Source: an uncultured Nitrospirota bacterium
GTDB lineage: Bacteria > Nitrospinota > Nitrospinia > SZUA-224
Length of the DNA stretch: 8,412 nt
Assembly: GCA_913009285.1 (NCBI GenBank)
Contig: CAJVYE010000036.1
Span: forward strand, 1-8,412
Direction: 5' to 3'
Shown here: one piece after another, positions 1-6,023 of the stretch
Layout of the letters: each line of letters begins with the position of its first letter
Numbering within the stretch: position 1 is the stretch's first letter
Program-made: the position numbers and the translations under genes
Notes under the pieces: model-generated
Told to the model about the DNA's origin: nothing
The model's input: the letters and a program-made list of their open reading frames with translations, nothing else
Database searches by the model: none

Positions 1-409
1 GAACAACCCTTGCTATCTCGAGGGATTTAAAGATATCACTTTTGTCATTCTTCACCCTTACAGATTCTCTAAAAGGCACCAATTCCGCTCCTATCTCCCT
101 TGCCACCTCTTCCATCCCTGTCTTGCGGGTTAAATGTCTCCAGTTACCTATAGCAGGGCTATCTCCTATAGAGGGTATACCTCCTGCCTCCCTTACCAGA
201 TTTCCAACCGCCTTTACCACTACAGGGTGAGTAGTAATAGCCTTTTCCGGTGATTTAGCCAACAGGAGATTCGGTTTCAGGAGAACCCTGTCACCCTTTC
301 TTATAAATCTCTTAATACCACCCAGTAACTCCACAGACCGGCTTACTGACCCGTATACCTCATCATAAGAATAACTATTTGACTTTACTATAGATACCTC
401 GGTTACCAT
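1..409 (-). CDS. DUF362 domain protein, N-terminal part (runs off the window)
   Basis: The reverse strand from 409 is open to the window edge and encodes 136 residues beginning MVTEVSIVKSNSYSYDEV. I recognise the DUF362 family from the pattern 'KGDRVLLKPNLL' (KPN at residues 45-47), the 'TTHP' block at 59-62 and 'GGIPSIGDSP' (GDSP at 82-85), which follow each other at the usual family spacing. The family is often fused to or found next to 4Fe-4S ferredoxin domains, but the part visible here stops before any such domain could be seen, and no cysteine pattern is present. The biochemical role of most DUF362 proteins is not established. ATG at 409 is chosen because family homology begins within a few residues and a purine-rich AGAAAGG lies just upstream. 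The gene starts 29 bases after the tRNA-Arg 3' end on the same strand, so read-through transcription from the tRNA promoter is possible. Family assignment is firm; function is unknown. Confidence 0.85.
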   Translation of the reverse strand, partial: MVTEVSIVKSNSYSYDEVYGSVSRSVELLGGIKRFIRKGDRVLLKPNLLLAKSPEKAITTHPVVVKAVGNLVREAGGIPSIGDSPAIGNWRHLTRKTGMEEVAREIGAELVPFRESVRVKNDKSDIFKSLEIARVV

Positions 410-438
410 CTGACCTTTCTGTTTAACAAGGGTAATTG

Positions 439-515
439 TGGTGCGCCCGACAGGGTTCGAACCTGCGGCCTGCGGATCCGGAGTCCGCCGCTCTATCCAT
501 CTGAGCTACGGGCGC
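439..515 (-). tRNA. tRNA-Arg (anticodon CCG), 3' CCA encoded
   Basis: Read on the minus strand from 515, the sequence folds as a complete cloverleaf. The acceptor stem is GCGCCCG paired with CGGGCGC. The D arm is GCTC/GAGC. The anticodon stem GCGGA/TCCGC closes the loop CTCCGGA, giving anticodon CCG (reads CGG, arginine). The variable loop is 5 bases. The T arm is GCAGG, loop TTCGAAC, then CCTGT with one G-U pair. A73 is followed by an encoded CCA (439-441). All arms are paired without mismatch apart from that wobble, so this looks functional. The gene is 74 bases without CCA. CGG appears rare in the genes of this window, which prefer AGA and AGG, so this is probably a minor isoacceptor. Confidence 0.97.
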
Positions 516-527
516 ATTGGTCAATTA

Positions 528-556
528 AATATATCAAACATTCTTTTGCAACACAA
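528..556 (-). promoter_or_regulatory. Candidate promoter of tRNA-Arg
   Basis: On the minus strand, TTGTGT (551-556) and TATATT (528-533) are separated by exactly 17 bases, and the -10 ends 12 bases before the mature tRNA 5' end. The -10 matches the sigma70 consensus at 5 of 6 positions; the -35 matches only 3 of 6. Position and spacing make it the best candidate, but AT-rich DNA gives such matches by chance. Confidence 0.4.
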
Positions 557-585
557 ATCTTCTCCTTTCAGGCCTCTTTTGTTCT

Positions 586-610
586 CGCAGGCTGAAGCCT
601 GCGGCTACCC
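586..610 (-). repeat. REP-like palindrome with GTAG foot
   Basis: CGCAGGCT-GA-AGCCTGCG (586-603) is a perfect 8-bp inverted repeat around a 2-base centre, strikingly GC-rich for its AT-rich surroundings. Read on the minus strand it is preceded by GGGTAGC, so the hairpin carries a GTAG tetranucleotide at its 5' foot, the arrangement known for bacterial REP elements mobilised by RAYT (IS200/IS605-like) transposases. A similar element lies at 5960-5984. No transposase is present here. It sits in the divergent gap between tRNA-Arg and cbiB. It is too far from any gene end, and lacks a T-tract, to be a convincing intrinsic terminator. Confidence 0.6.
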
Positions 611-674
611 ACCTTTTCTCAACACTATTTCCGGAAGACCCAAAATATATGTACAATATCAATAAGATATATTA

Positions 675-680
675 TATAAT
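675..680 (+). promoter_or_regulatory. cbiB: Possible -10 box for cbiB
   Basis: A consensus TATAAT lies 34 bases upstream of the preferred cbiB ATG. The only upstream hexamer with some -35 likeness is TGTACA (650-655, 4 of 6), at a long 19-base spacing. The surrounding sequence is almost pure A/T, so this is a weak call. I see no cobalamin riboswitch in the 199-base gap between the tRNA and cbiB; apart from this and the palindrome at 586-610 the gap shows nothing recognisable. Confidence 0.3.
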
Positions 681-714
681 AATTATCATTGAAAAATGTG
701 GGGTGTCAACTCAA

Positions 715-1632
715 ATGACCATACTTTTTGCTTATATACTCGACCTTATAGTTGGTGATCCAGAGAAATTTTATCATCCGGTCAGAGGAATCGGATATTT
801 TGTCAGTTATTTTGAAGAAATATTGATTGAATTTCCAATAAAGAAGGTTAGCGGGATGATCCTGGTTGCTATTGTAATGGGTGTAACGTATATCATTACC
901 TTCTTAATCGTCAAGATCGCCTATATCCTGGGAGACATTATTGGTTTTTTTGTATCCTCAGTTCTCATATTTACATGTATCTCTGTAAGATCCCTTTATC
1001 AGGAGAGCATGAAGGTATATTATCACCTAAGGGATGGAGATGAAGATAAGGCAAGGAAAAGCCTCTCCATGATCGTTGGCAGAGACACCCTTGATCTAGA
1101 TAGAGAGGGGATAACAAGGGGCGCTGTTGAGACGGTAGCAGAGGGGATAGTGGATGGGATATTATCCCCTCTTTTTTATGCTGTTATTGGTGGCGCCCCC
1201 CTTGCTATGGCCTATAAGGCTGTGAATACACTTGACTCTATGGTCGGGTATAAGAATGATAGGTACATAGATTTTGGCTGGGCATCAGCAAGGCTTGATG
1301 ATATTGCCAATTTTATCCCTGCAAGGATTGCTGGTATGGTGATCCCATTGGCTGTAGCCCTGTGTGGAAAGAACTGGATAGGTTCCTTTGCCGTTATCTG
1401 GAATGATAGGGGTAATCATCCAAGTCCTAACAGTGGTATACCAGAGGCAGCGATTGCCGGGGCGCTCGGTGTCAGGTTAGGAGGTGTAAGCTATTATGGG
1501 GGAAAGCCGGCCCAAAAGCCGTTTATAGGGGAGGAGGGTAAGGGGGTAATGCCAGAGGATATATATAGGGCAAACAGTATAATGCTCACAACATCTGCTA
1601 TGGTAGTTTTATTTGGTATGATTCTTTCGTAA
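715..1632 (+). CDS. cbiB: Adenosylcobinamide-phosphate synthase CbiB/CobD
   Basis: Integral membrane enzyme that joins adenosylcobyric acid to (R)-1-amino-2-propanol or its phosphate to form adenosylcobinamide (phosphate), the step that attaches the nucleotide-loop linker in B12 biosynthesis. The 305-residue product has the family landmarks in order: D10 and GDP at 14-16, HPVR at 21-24, VGRDT at 121-125, ETVAEGIVDGILSPLF from 139, NTLDSMVGYKN from 171, and HPSPNSGIPEAA from 235. Hydrophobic stretches at about 46-70, 75-95, 150-170, 203-220 and 286-304 fit a multi-pass membrane protein, and the length is typical. The frame is open from an ATG at 649, but that would add 22 residues (a run of isoleucines) before the conserved N-terminus. 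I prefer ATG 715, with GGGG at 700-703 as a possible ribosome site. No other cobalamin gene is in the window, so it is a stand-alone member of the pathway here. Its TAA lies at the very edge of the inverted-repeat element at 1629-1883. Confidence 0.95.
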   Translation: MTILFAYILDLIVGDPEKFYHPVRGIGYFVSYFEEILIEFPIKKVSGMILVAIVMGVTYIITFLIVKIAYILGDIIGFFVSSVLIFTCISVRSLYQESMKVYYHLRDGDEDKARKSLSMIVGRDTLDLDREGITRGAVETVAEGIVDGILSPLFYAVIGGAPLAMAYKAVNTLDSMVGYKNDRYIDFGWASARLDDIANFIPARIAGMVIPLAVALCGKNWIGSFAVIWNDRGNHPSPNSGIPEAAIAGALGVRLGGVSYYGGKPAQKPFIGEEGKGVMPEDIYRANSIMLTTSAMVVLFGMILS

Positions 1633-1743
1633 GCGTTCATAGAACACTGAAATTTGAAATTGGAAATTGGAAATTAGGTAATAGTTCAGCCATAATTTTA
1701 ATCCATAATACGTTACCACGGATATTCACGGATTTACACTGAG

Positions 1744-1789
1744 ATTTATTAATGGAACTTCATCGTGAGATGAAGTCCTATTAATAAAT
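1744..1789. repeat. Central hairpin of the inverted-repeat element
   Basis: Two 21-base arms (1744-1764 and 1769-1789) pair around a GTGA tetraloop with one G-U-type pair and one mismatch. The tip CTTCATC-GTGA-GATGAAG is perfect. The 3' side is not followed by a T-run, so this is not a typical rho-independent terminator. It is the centre of symmetry of the larger 1629-1883 palindrome. Confidence 0.7.
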
Positions 1790-1865
1790 TCCAGTGATAT
1801 TCTGTGTCTTTCCGTAGTGAATTATTACGATAACACAAATTTCTAATTTCTAATTTCCAATTTCA

Positions 1866-1883
1866 AACCGTGAACGGTTACAG
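1866..1883. promoter_or_regulatory. Upstream copy of an 18-base dyad motif (candidate operator or repeat end)
   Basis: AACCGTGAACGGTTACAG contains the dyad AACCGT-GA-ACGGTT. Its exact reverse complement occurs at 1980-1997, and the two copies bracket the galU promoter with centres 118 bases apart. The copy overlaps the right end of the inverted-repeat element. Either this is a paired repressor operator or both copies are ends of repeat elements; the sequence alone does not decide. Confidence 0.5.
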
Positions 1884-1944
1884 ATTATTATATCAAGGGG
1901 GCTAAGGAATTGTTTTTAGACAGAAATCAGGAAAAACTATCCTC

Positions 1945-1973
1945 TTGACTTTCGTTGATTTATGTACTATAAA
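1945..1973 (+). promoter_or_regulatory. galU: Sigma70-type promoter of galU
   Basis: TTGACT (1945-1950, 5 of 6 to consensus) and TATAAA (1968-1973, 5 of 6) are spaced by exactly 17 bases. Transcription would start near 1980, leaving a leader of about 60 bases before the galU TTG. This is the best promoter in the window. The expected start falls at the left edge of the 18-base palindrome at 1982-1999. Confidence 0.7.
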
Positions 1974-1979
1974 TATAAC

Positions 1980-1999
1980 CTGTAACCGTTCACGGTTAC
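1980..1999. promoter_or_regulatory. Palindrome at the expected galU transcription start (candidate operator)
   Basis: GTAACCGT-TC-ACGGTTAC (1982-1999) is a perfect 8-bp inverted repeat around two bases. It starts within a few bases of the predicted +1 of the promoter at 1945-1973, a common place for a repressor site. 1980-1997 is the exact reverse complement of 1866-1883. It could equally form a hairpin at the 5' end of the mRNA. No matching regulator gene is in the window. Confidence 0.5.
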
Positions 2000-2025
2000 T
2001 ATAACCTTATGCTAAACCCTAACTG

Positions 2026-2032
2026 AAAGGAG
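2026..2032 (+). promoter_or_regulatory. galU: Ribosome binding site deciding the TTG start of galU
   Basis: AAAGGAG lies 9 bases before TTG at 2042. This strong Shine-Dalgarno sequence supports the non-ATG start, and the protein family begins exactly there. Confidence 0.85.
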
Positions 2033-2041
2033 AGAAGATCT

Positions 2042-2920
2042 TTGAAGATACGCAAAGCTGTTTTCCCTGTGGCAGGTCTTGGGACAAGATTTCTTCCAGC
2101 CACAAAGGCATCTCCAAAGGAGATGCTGCCTTTAGTGGACAAGCCTCTGATACAGTACGTTGTTGAAGAGGCAATAGAGGCAGGTATTAAGCAAATCGTG
2201 ATGATTACAGGAAGGGGAAAGAATGCCATTGAGGATCACTTTGATATCTCCTTTGAGTTAGAACATGTATTAAGGGGGAAAAATCAGAATGGCAAGTTGG
2301 AAGAAATTCAAAGGATATCGAATCTTGTCGATTTTTGTTATATACGCCAAAAGGAACCTTTAGGTTTGGGACATGCAATACTGCGAGCAAAAGAGATAAT
2401 AGGGAATGAGCCATTTGCTGTTTTGTTGGGGGATGATATAATATATTCAGATATCCCTGCTATCAAACAACTGATGGATGCATATGAAAAATACAACTCC
2501 TCTATTATTGGTGTTGAAGAAATAGAAAAAAAGTATATATTTAATTATGGGGTAATTGAACACAAACAGATTGCTAATAATGTATATCAGATATCCAATC
2601 TGGTTGAAAAACCATTACCTGATAAAGCCCCCTCCAATTTGGCGATTATCGGGAGATATATTCTGACTCCAGAGATATTTGATATATTAGAGAAGACAAA
2701 GCCGGGTAGAGGAGGGGAAATTCAACTTACTGATGGATTGAAGAGTATGTTAAGGAATCAGGTTATATACGGGTATAAATTTGAAGGTAAGAGGTATGAT
2801 GCAGGGGATAAGTTGGGATTTTTAAAGGCTACAGTAGAATATGCCTTAAGAAGACCTGATCTGGGGGAAGAATTCAGGAACTATTTGAAAAGTTTGGAAT
2901 TGACAAAAAGAAGTGCCTAA
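2042..2920 (+). CDS. galU: UTP-glucose-1-phosphate uridylyltransferase
   Basis: Cytoplasmic nucleotidyltransferase that makes UDP-glucose from UTP and glucose 1-phosphate, feeding lipopolysaccharide, exopolysaccharide and UDP-sugar pathways. The 292 residues match the bacterial GalU/GtaB length. Visible motifs: the nucleotide-binding signature GLGTRFLPATKASPKEMLP at 12-30 with K26, the DKP at 33-35, GLGHA at 108-112, the metal-binding LLGDD ending at D131-D132, VEKP at 188-191, and GRGGEIQLTD at 222-231. The TTG start is supported by an AAAGGAG site and by the conserved N-terminal KIRKAVFPVAGLG. The gene has its own promoter and sits behind a repeat-rich intergenic region, so it is probably transcribed separately from cbiB. 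Its stop codon lies inside a downstream inverted repeat (2911-2999). The gene is often written galU or gtaB; close relatives act on other sugar 1-phosphates, but every motif here fits glucose. Confidence 0.95.
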   Translation: MKIRKAVFPVAGLGTRFLPATKASPKEMLPLVDKPLIQYVVEEAIEAGIKQIVMITGRGKNAIEDHFDISFELEHVLRGKNQNGKLEEIQRISNLVDFCYIRQKEPLGLGHAILRAKEIIGNEPFAVLLGDDIIYSDIPAIKQLMDAYEKYNSSIIGVEEIEKKYIFNYGVIEHKQIANNVYQISNLVEKPLPDKAPSNLAIIGRYILTPEIFDILEKTKPGRGGEIQLTDGLKSMLRNQVIYGYKFEGKRYDAGDKLGFLKATVEYALRRPDLGEEFRNYLKSLELTKRSA

Positions 2921-3009
2921 AGTGAGCTAAAGTTAAAGAATTTGAAATTTTAATAAAAAATAATTCAATAACTTTAGACACTTCAAATTTTAGGCACTTA
3001 AGTTCACTT
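2911..3009. repeat. Repeat-rich imperfect palindrome spanning the galU stop
   Basis: AAGTGCCTAAA (2911-2921) is matched by its reverse complement at 2989-2999, and CTAAAGTTA (2926-2934) by TAACTTTAG (2969-2977), giving a long hairpin with an asymmetric bulge and an A/T-only tip. Read on the minus strand from 3009 the right half contains three units of the form AAGTG-two bases-CT(A/T) (starting near 3009, 2999 and 2983), and the left half two more. It starts inside the last codons of galU (TAA at 2918-2920). It may act as a galU transcription end, although there is no clean T-tract, or be a dispersed repeat family. Confidence 0.55.
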
Positions 3010-3027
3010 AAAAAGGGAAATAGCTCC

Positions 3028-3480
3028 GTGGAGATTTACAAAAAGGGCCGGTCCAATCAAATAACCCTTATAGAGACGGGTGATAGAAGTCTATATAACT
3101 ATCTATCTATAGAGATATTGGAGAAGGATTATATCTTAGGGGAGACAAATTTTATCATGATAGATATATACGAAACACAGGATAATTTATATGTAGAGGC
3201 AGAGGTTCCCGGGATGAAAGCAGAAGAGATTCAGGTTTATCTGGATGAGGGAAATCTGACTATAGAAGGAGTTAAACAGGAGGAAAAGCTTCACAGTGAA
3301 GGGCGTGTAAATTTTGTGTGTATGGAGCGGTCTTTTGGTCCATTTAAACGGATCGTCAATATTCCATCAGCTGTAAATACTCATAAGATAAAGGCATTTT
3401 ATGCTGATGGTATCCTGACTGTCTGCTTGCCCAAGAATGTTGAGAGGAGAAAACTTTATAAACGTATAGCCATTGAATAA
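3028..3480 (+). CDS. Small heat-shock protein, Hsp20/alpha-crystallin family
   Basis: ATP-independent holdase chaperone that binds unfolding proteins and normally assembles into large oligomers. The 150-residue product has an alpha-crystallin domain from about 44 to 140: IDIYETQDNLYVEAEVPGM (PG at 61-62), the EGNLTIEG strand, MERSFGPFKRIVNIP, and the family signature A-x-x-x-D-G-I-L-T-V around G128-L130. It ends with RIAIE, an I-x-I motif (147-149) as used by this family to dock in a neighbouring subunit. The N-terminal ~43 residues are polar and lack the usual W-x-P/F-rich opening. The GTG at 3028 is preceded by AAAAAGGGAAA at a 10-base gap; a shorter product from ATG 3157 would begin right at the crystallin domain but has no clear ribosome site. 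It lies 61 bases upstream of lon on the same strand, probably one stress operon. I see no CIRCE or ROSE-type element ahead of it. Confidence 0.92.
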   Translation: MEIYKKGRSNQITLIETGDRSLYNYLSIEILEKDYILGETNFIMIDIYETQDNLYVEAEVPGMKAEEIQVYLDEGNLTIEGVKQEEKLHSEGRVNFVCMERSFGPFKRIVNIPSAVNTHKIKAFYADGILTVCLPKNVERRKLYKRIAIE

Positions 3481-3527
3481 AAGGAGTTTGTAATAGTATA
3501 CAAGCAAAAAATATTGCTAATCAGTTA

Positions 3528-3533
3528 CAGGAG
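3528..3533 (+). promoter_or_regulatory. lon: Ribosome binding site of lon
   Basis: CAGGAG lies 8 bases before ATG 3542. This favours 3542 over the in-frame ATG at 3557. A second AAGGAG at 3481-3486, right after the hsp20 stop, has no usable start codon behind it and seems unused. Confidence 0.7.
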
Positions 3534-3541
3534 CTAAAGAT

Positions 3542-5938
3542 ATGGGAAGTGTGGATATGATTGAAGAGACAAATCCGGTTATACAGACAGATGTTAAGAT
3601 ACCGAATGAACTACCGTTACTCCCGATTAGGGATATAGTTGTCTTTCCTTATATGATCATACCTCTTTTTGTTGGTAGGGAGTCTTCCATAAATGCAGTC
3701 AATGAGGCGCTCGCTTCAAACAGGATGATGGTTCTGGTATCTCAGAAGGATGCCAGTATTGAGTCCCCAACTCCTGAGGATCTCTATGATATAGGTACTA
3801 TTGTAATGGTTATAAGGATGCTGAGACTCCCTGATGGAAGAGTGAAGATACTTATCCAGGGAATAGCAAAGACAAAGATTGAAAAGTATATAGTGGATAA
3901 GCCTTTTTATAAGGTAAAGATAAAAAAATTGGAGGAACCACCAGAACCAGCGGATAAGTCTCTGAGACTAGAAGCGCTAATGCGAAATATCAAAGAACAG
4001 ATGAGTAAGGCTGTATCCATGGGGAGGATAGTCTCACCAGATATATTGATGATGATTGACCAACTGACATCTCCTGGAAAGCTGGCAGATATAATCGCCT
4101 CCAATTTAGGGTTAAAGGTAGAGGATGCACAGCAGGTTTTAATGATAATGGATACTGAGGAGCGTCTCGTAAAGGTAGGAGAACTTTTAAATAAGGAGAT
4201 AGAACTCCTCAATATGCAACAGAGGATACAGACAGAAGCGCAAGAAGAGATATCAAAAACACAGAGGGAGTACTATCTTAGAGAACAACTCAAGGCCATT
4301 CAGAAGGAGCTTGGCGAGGCAGATGAAAAGGGAGAAGAGATCAATGAGTTCAGGGAGACGATAAGTAAGGCAAAGATGCCTGCAGAGGTGGAGAAAGAGG
4401 CGATGAAACAATTGAAACGTCTTGAAAAGATGTACCCTGAATCTGCAGAGGCCACTACTGTGAGGACTTATCTGGAGTGGATGACAGAGATTCCATGGAG
4501 CAAGGCAACAAAGGATATCCTTAATATTAAGAAGGCATCTGCTGTCCTGGATGAGGATCACTACGATCTGGAGAAGGTAAAGGAGAGGATACTCGAATAC
4601 TTAGGGGTGAGGAAGTTAAAGGAAAAGATGAAAGGTCCTATACTATGCTTTGTTGGCCCTCCAGGGGTCGGTAAGACCTCCCTTGGCAAATCTATTGCGC
4701 GTGCACTTGGCAGACAATTTGTAAGGATATCTCTTGGTGGTGTCAGGGATGAGGCAGAGATAAGAGGACATAGAAGAACTTATGTTGGCGCACTTCCTGG
4801 AAGGATAATTCAGGGAATACGTCAGGCAAACTCTAACAATCCTGTCTTTATGATGGATGAGGTTGACAAGATCGGTGCGGATTTTAGAGGAGATCCTTCT
4901 GCAGCGCTATTAGAGGTCCTCGATCCTGAACAGAATTACTCATTTACCGATCACTACTTAGGTGTTCCATTCGATCTATCTAGTGTAATGTTTATTACCA
5001 CAGCGAATCTTATAGATCCTATTCCATCAGCCCTGATGGACAGAATGGAGATAATTAGACTTCCGGGTTACACCGAGGAGGAAAAACTCAAAATTGTACT
5101 TAAATATCTTATTCCACGCCAGATGGAAGAACACGGTATAAATAAGAGTATACTCAAGATCTCAGATAAGGCCATTATGAAGGCCATTTCTCAGTACACA
5201 AGAGAGGCCGGTTTGAGGAATATAGAGAGGGAAATCGCTACAATATGCCGTAAGGTAGCTAAGAGTATTGCTGAAAATGGAAAGAGGGTATACAGAATAA
5301 ATGTAGGCAATCTGCATAAGTATTTAGGGATAAGGAAATATCAACCTGAGATGGAACAGGAGGACAGCCAGGTCGGTGTGGCAACAGGATTGGCATGGAC
5401 TCAAACAGGTGGAGAGATCATGTACATTGAGGTAACCACCATGAATGGTAAAGGGACATTGACCCTTACGGGTCAACTCGGTGATGTAATGAAAGAATCT
5501 GCTCAAGCAGCTATGAGCTATGCACGTTCAAGGGGTAAGGAACTTGGATTGTCCGAAGATTTCTATGCTAGAACAGATATACACATACATGTACCAGCAG
5601 GTGCAATACCTAAGGATGGGCCTTCGGCAGGTATTACAATGGCAGCAGCGCTTATCTCTGCCCTGACTAATGTCTCTGTGAGTAATGATATAGCCATGAC
5701 CGGGGAGATAACCTTGAGAGGACGGATTCTCCCTATTGGTGGGTTAAAAGAGAAGGTGCTTGCAGCCAGAAGGGCAGGCATGAAGACAGTTATTCTCCCA
5801 AAGGGAAATGATAAGGACATTGAGGAGATCCCAAAGAAGATCAGAGAGGATATAAATTTCATTTTTGTCAAGAATATGGATGAGGTATTAAAAGAGGCAT
5901 TGAAGAAGACTGTGGGCAGTAAAGCAAGTAAACGGTAA
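3542..5938 (+). CDS. lon: ATP-dependent protease La (LonA)
   Basis: Cytoplasmic hexameric AAA+ serine protease that unfolds and degrades damaged proteins and short-lived regulators. The 798-residue product has the full LonA layout. The N-terminal substrate-binding domain opens with [23 protein letters not shown] (about 25-47) and runs to about 220. A coiled-coil stretch (about 225-300) includes [19 protein letters not shown]. The AAA+ module carries Walker A GPPGVGKT at 372-379 (K378), Walker B MMDEVD with D439-E440, and a sensor region around [19 protein letters not shown]. The C-terminal protease domain carries the DGPSAG motif with catalytic S695 and GGLKEK with catalytic K738; the 43-residue spacing equals that of E. 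coli Lon (S679/K722). No key residue is missing and no frameshift is seen. It follows hsp20 at 61 bases with its own ribosome site and no clear promoter, suggesting co-transcription. Confidence 0.98.
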   Translation: MGSVDMIEETNPVIQTDVKIPNELPLLPIRDIVVFPYMIIPLFVGRESSINAVNEALASNRMMVLVSQKDASIESPTPEDLYDIGTIVMVIRMLRLPDGRVKILIQGIAKTKIEKYIVDKPFYKVKIKKLEEPPEPADKSLRLEALMRNIKEQMSKAVSMGRIVSPDILMMIDQLTSPGKLADIIASNLGLKVEDAQQVLMIMDTEERLVKVGELLNKEIELLNMQQRIQTEAQEEISKTQREYYLREQLKAIQKELGEADEKGEEINEFRETISKAKMPAEVEKEAMKQLKRLEKMYPESAEATTVRTYLEWMTEIPWSKATKDILNIKKASAVLDEDHYDLEKVKERILEYLGVRKLKEKMKGPILCFVGPPGVGKTSLGKSIARALGRQFVRISLGGVRDEAEIRGHRRTYVGALPGRIIQGIRQANSNNPVFMMDEVDKIGADFRGDPSAALLEVLDPEQNYSFTDHYLGVPFDLSSVMFITTANLIDPIPSALMDRMEIIRLPGYTEEEKLKIVLKYLIPRQMEEHGINKSILKISDKAIMKAISQYTREAGLRNIEREIATICRKVAKSIAENGKRVYRINVGNLHKYLGIRKYQPEMEQEDSQVGVATGLAWTQTGGEIMYIEVTTMNGKGTLTLTGQLGDVMKESAQAAMSYARSRGKELGLSEDFYARTDIHIHVPAGAIPKDGPSAGITMAAALISALTNVSVSNDIAMTGEITLRGRILPIGGLKEKVLAARRAGMKTVILPKGNDKDIEEIPKKIREDINFIFVKNMDEVLKEALKKTVGSKASKR

Positions 5939-5959
5939 GCACTAAATTGAGCCTGACAT

Positions 5960-5984
5960 CCGGGACAAGACGCCCCGGCTATAA
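5960..5984 (-). repeat. Second REP-like palindrome, downstream of lon
   Basis: CCGGGACAAGACGCCCCGG (5960-5978) pairs CCGGG with CCCGG plus one inner C-G after a mismatch, loop AAGAC. On the minus strand it reads TTATAGCCGGGG..., so an ATAG tetranucleotide sits at the 5' foot, as GTAG does at 586-610. It lies 21 bases after the lon stop and about 45 bases before the DUF3108 start. It has no T-tract but could stall or end lon transcription. It may have displaced the native leader of the next gene, which lacks a clear ribosome site. Confidence 0.5.
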
Positions 5985-6023
5985 TCTGTAACCCATCAAG
6001 CAAAGCGAGCAAAACATCACCTA

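Larger units (their letters stand above)
1629..1883. repeat. Long imperfect inverted-repeat element (MITE-like or REP-like composite)
   Basis: This fills most of the 409-base gene-free gap between cbiB and galU. The arms at 1653-1677 and 1843-1867 are 25 bases each and reverse-complementary except for one base. Outside the right arm is AACCGTGAACGGTTAC (1866-1881). Outside the left arm is a decayed counterpart, GTAAGCGTTCATAGAAC from 1629. Inside, GTAATAGTTCA (from 1678) corresponds to the inverse of TGAATTATTAC (1818-1828), CACGGAT occurs twice 10 bases apart (1717, 1727), and ACACTG/CAGTG flank the central hairpin. The whole is thus a long palindrome with small insertions and deletions. There is no open frame for a transposase. 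It could be a non-autonomous mobile element or a dispersed intergenic repeat; a bidirectional terminator role for the pair of AT-rich arms is also possible. No target-site duplication is clear. Confidence 0.65.

Noticed and set aside
42..230. Plus-strand open frame of 62 codons
   Set aside because: It lies opposite the clearly recognisable DUF362 gene on the minus strand.
438..665. Plus-strand open frame MVRPTGFEPAACGSG...
   Set aside because: It is the antisense translation of the tRNA-Arg gene, a classic spurious protein, and runs on through the REP-like palindrome.
516..714. Cobalamin riboswitch ahead of cbiB
   Set aside because: The gap is short and AT-rich; I find no B12-box-like conserved core or the long structured leader such an element needs.
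649..714. Upstream ATG start for cbiB giving 327 residues
   Set aside because: The added 22 residues are AT-tract translation (an isoleucine run) outside the conserved family N-terminus, and they would overlap the likely promoter region.
1629..1999. CRISPR array
   Set aside because: The repeats are inverted rather than direct, and there are no regularly spaced units or spacers.
2911..3027. CIRCE (HrcA) operator upstream of hsp20
   Set aside because: The AAGTGCCTAA/TTAGGCACTT arms differ from TTAGCACTC-N9-GAGTGCTAA in sequence, polarity and spacing.
5563..6012. Minus-strand 149-codon frame over the lon 3' end
   Set aside because: Shadow of the Lon protease domain; low-complexity hydrophobic product with no family resemblance.
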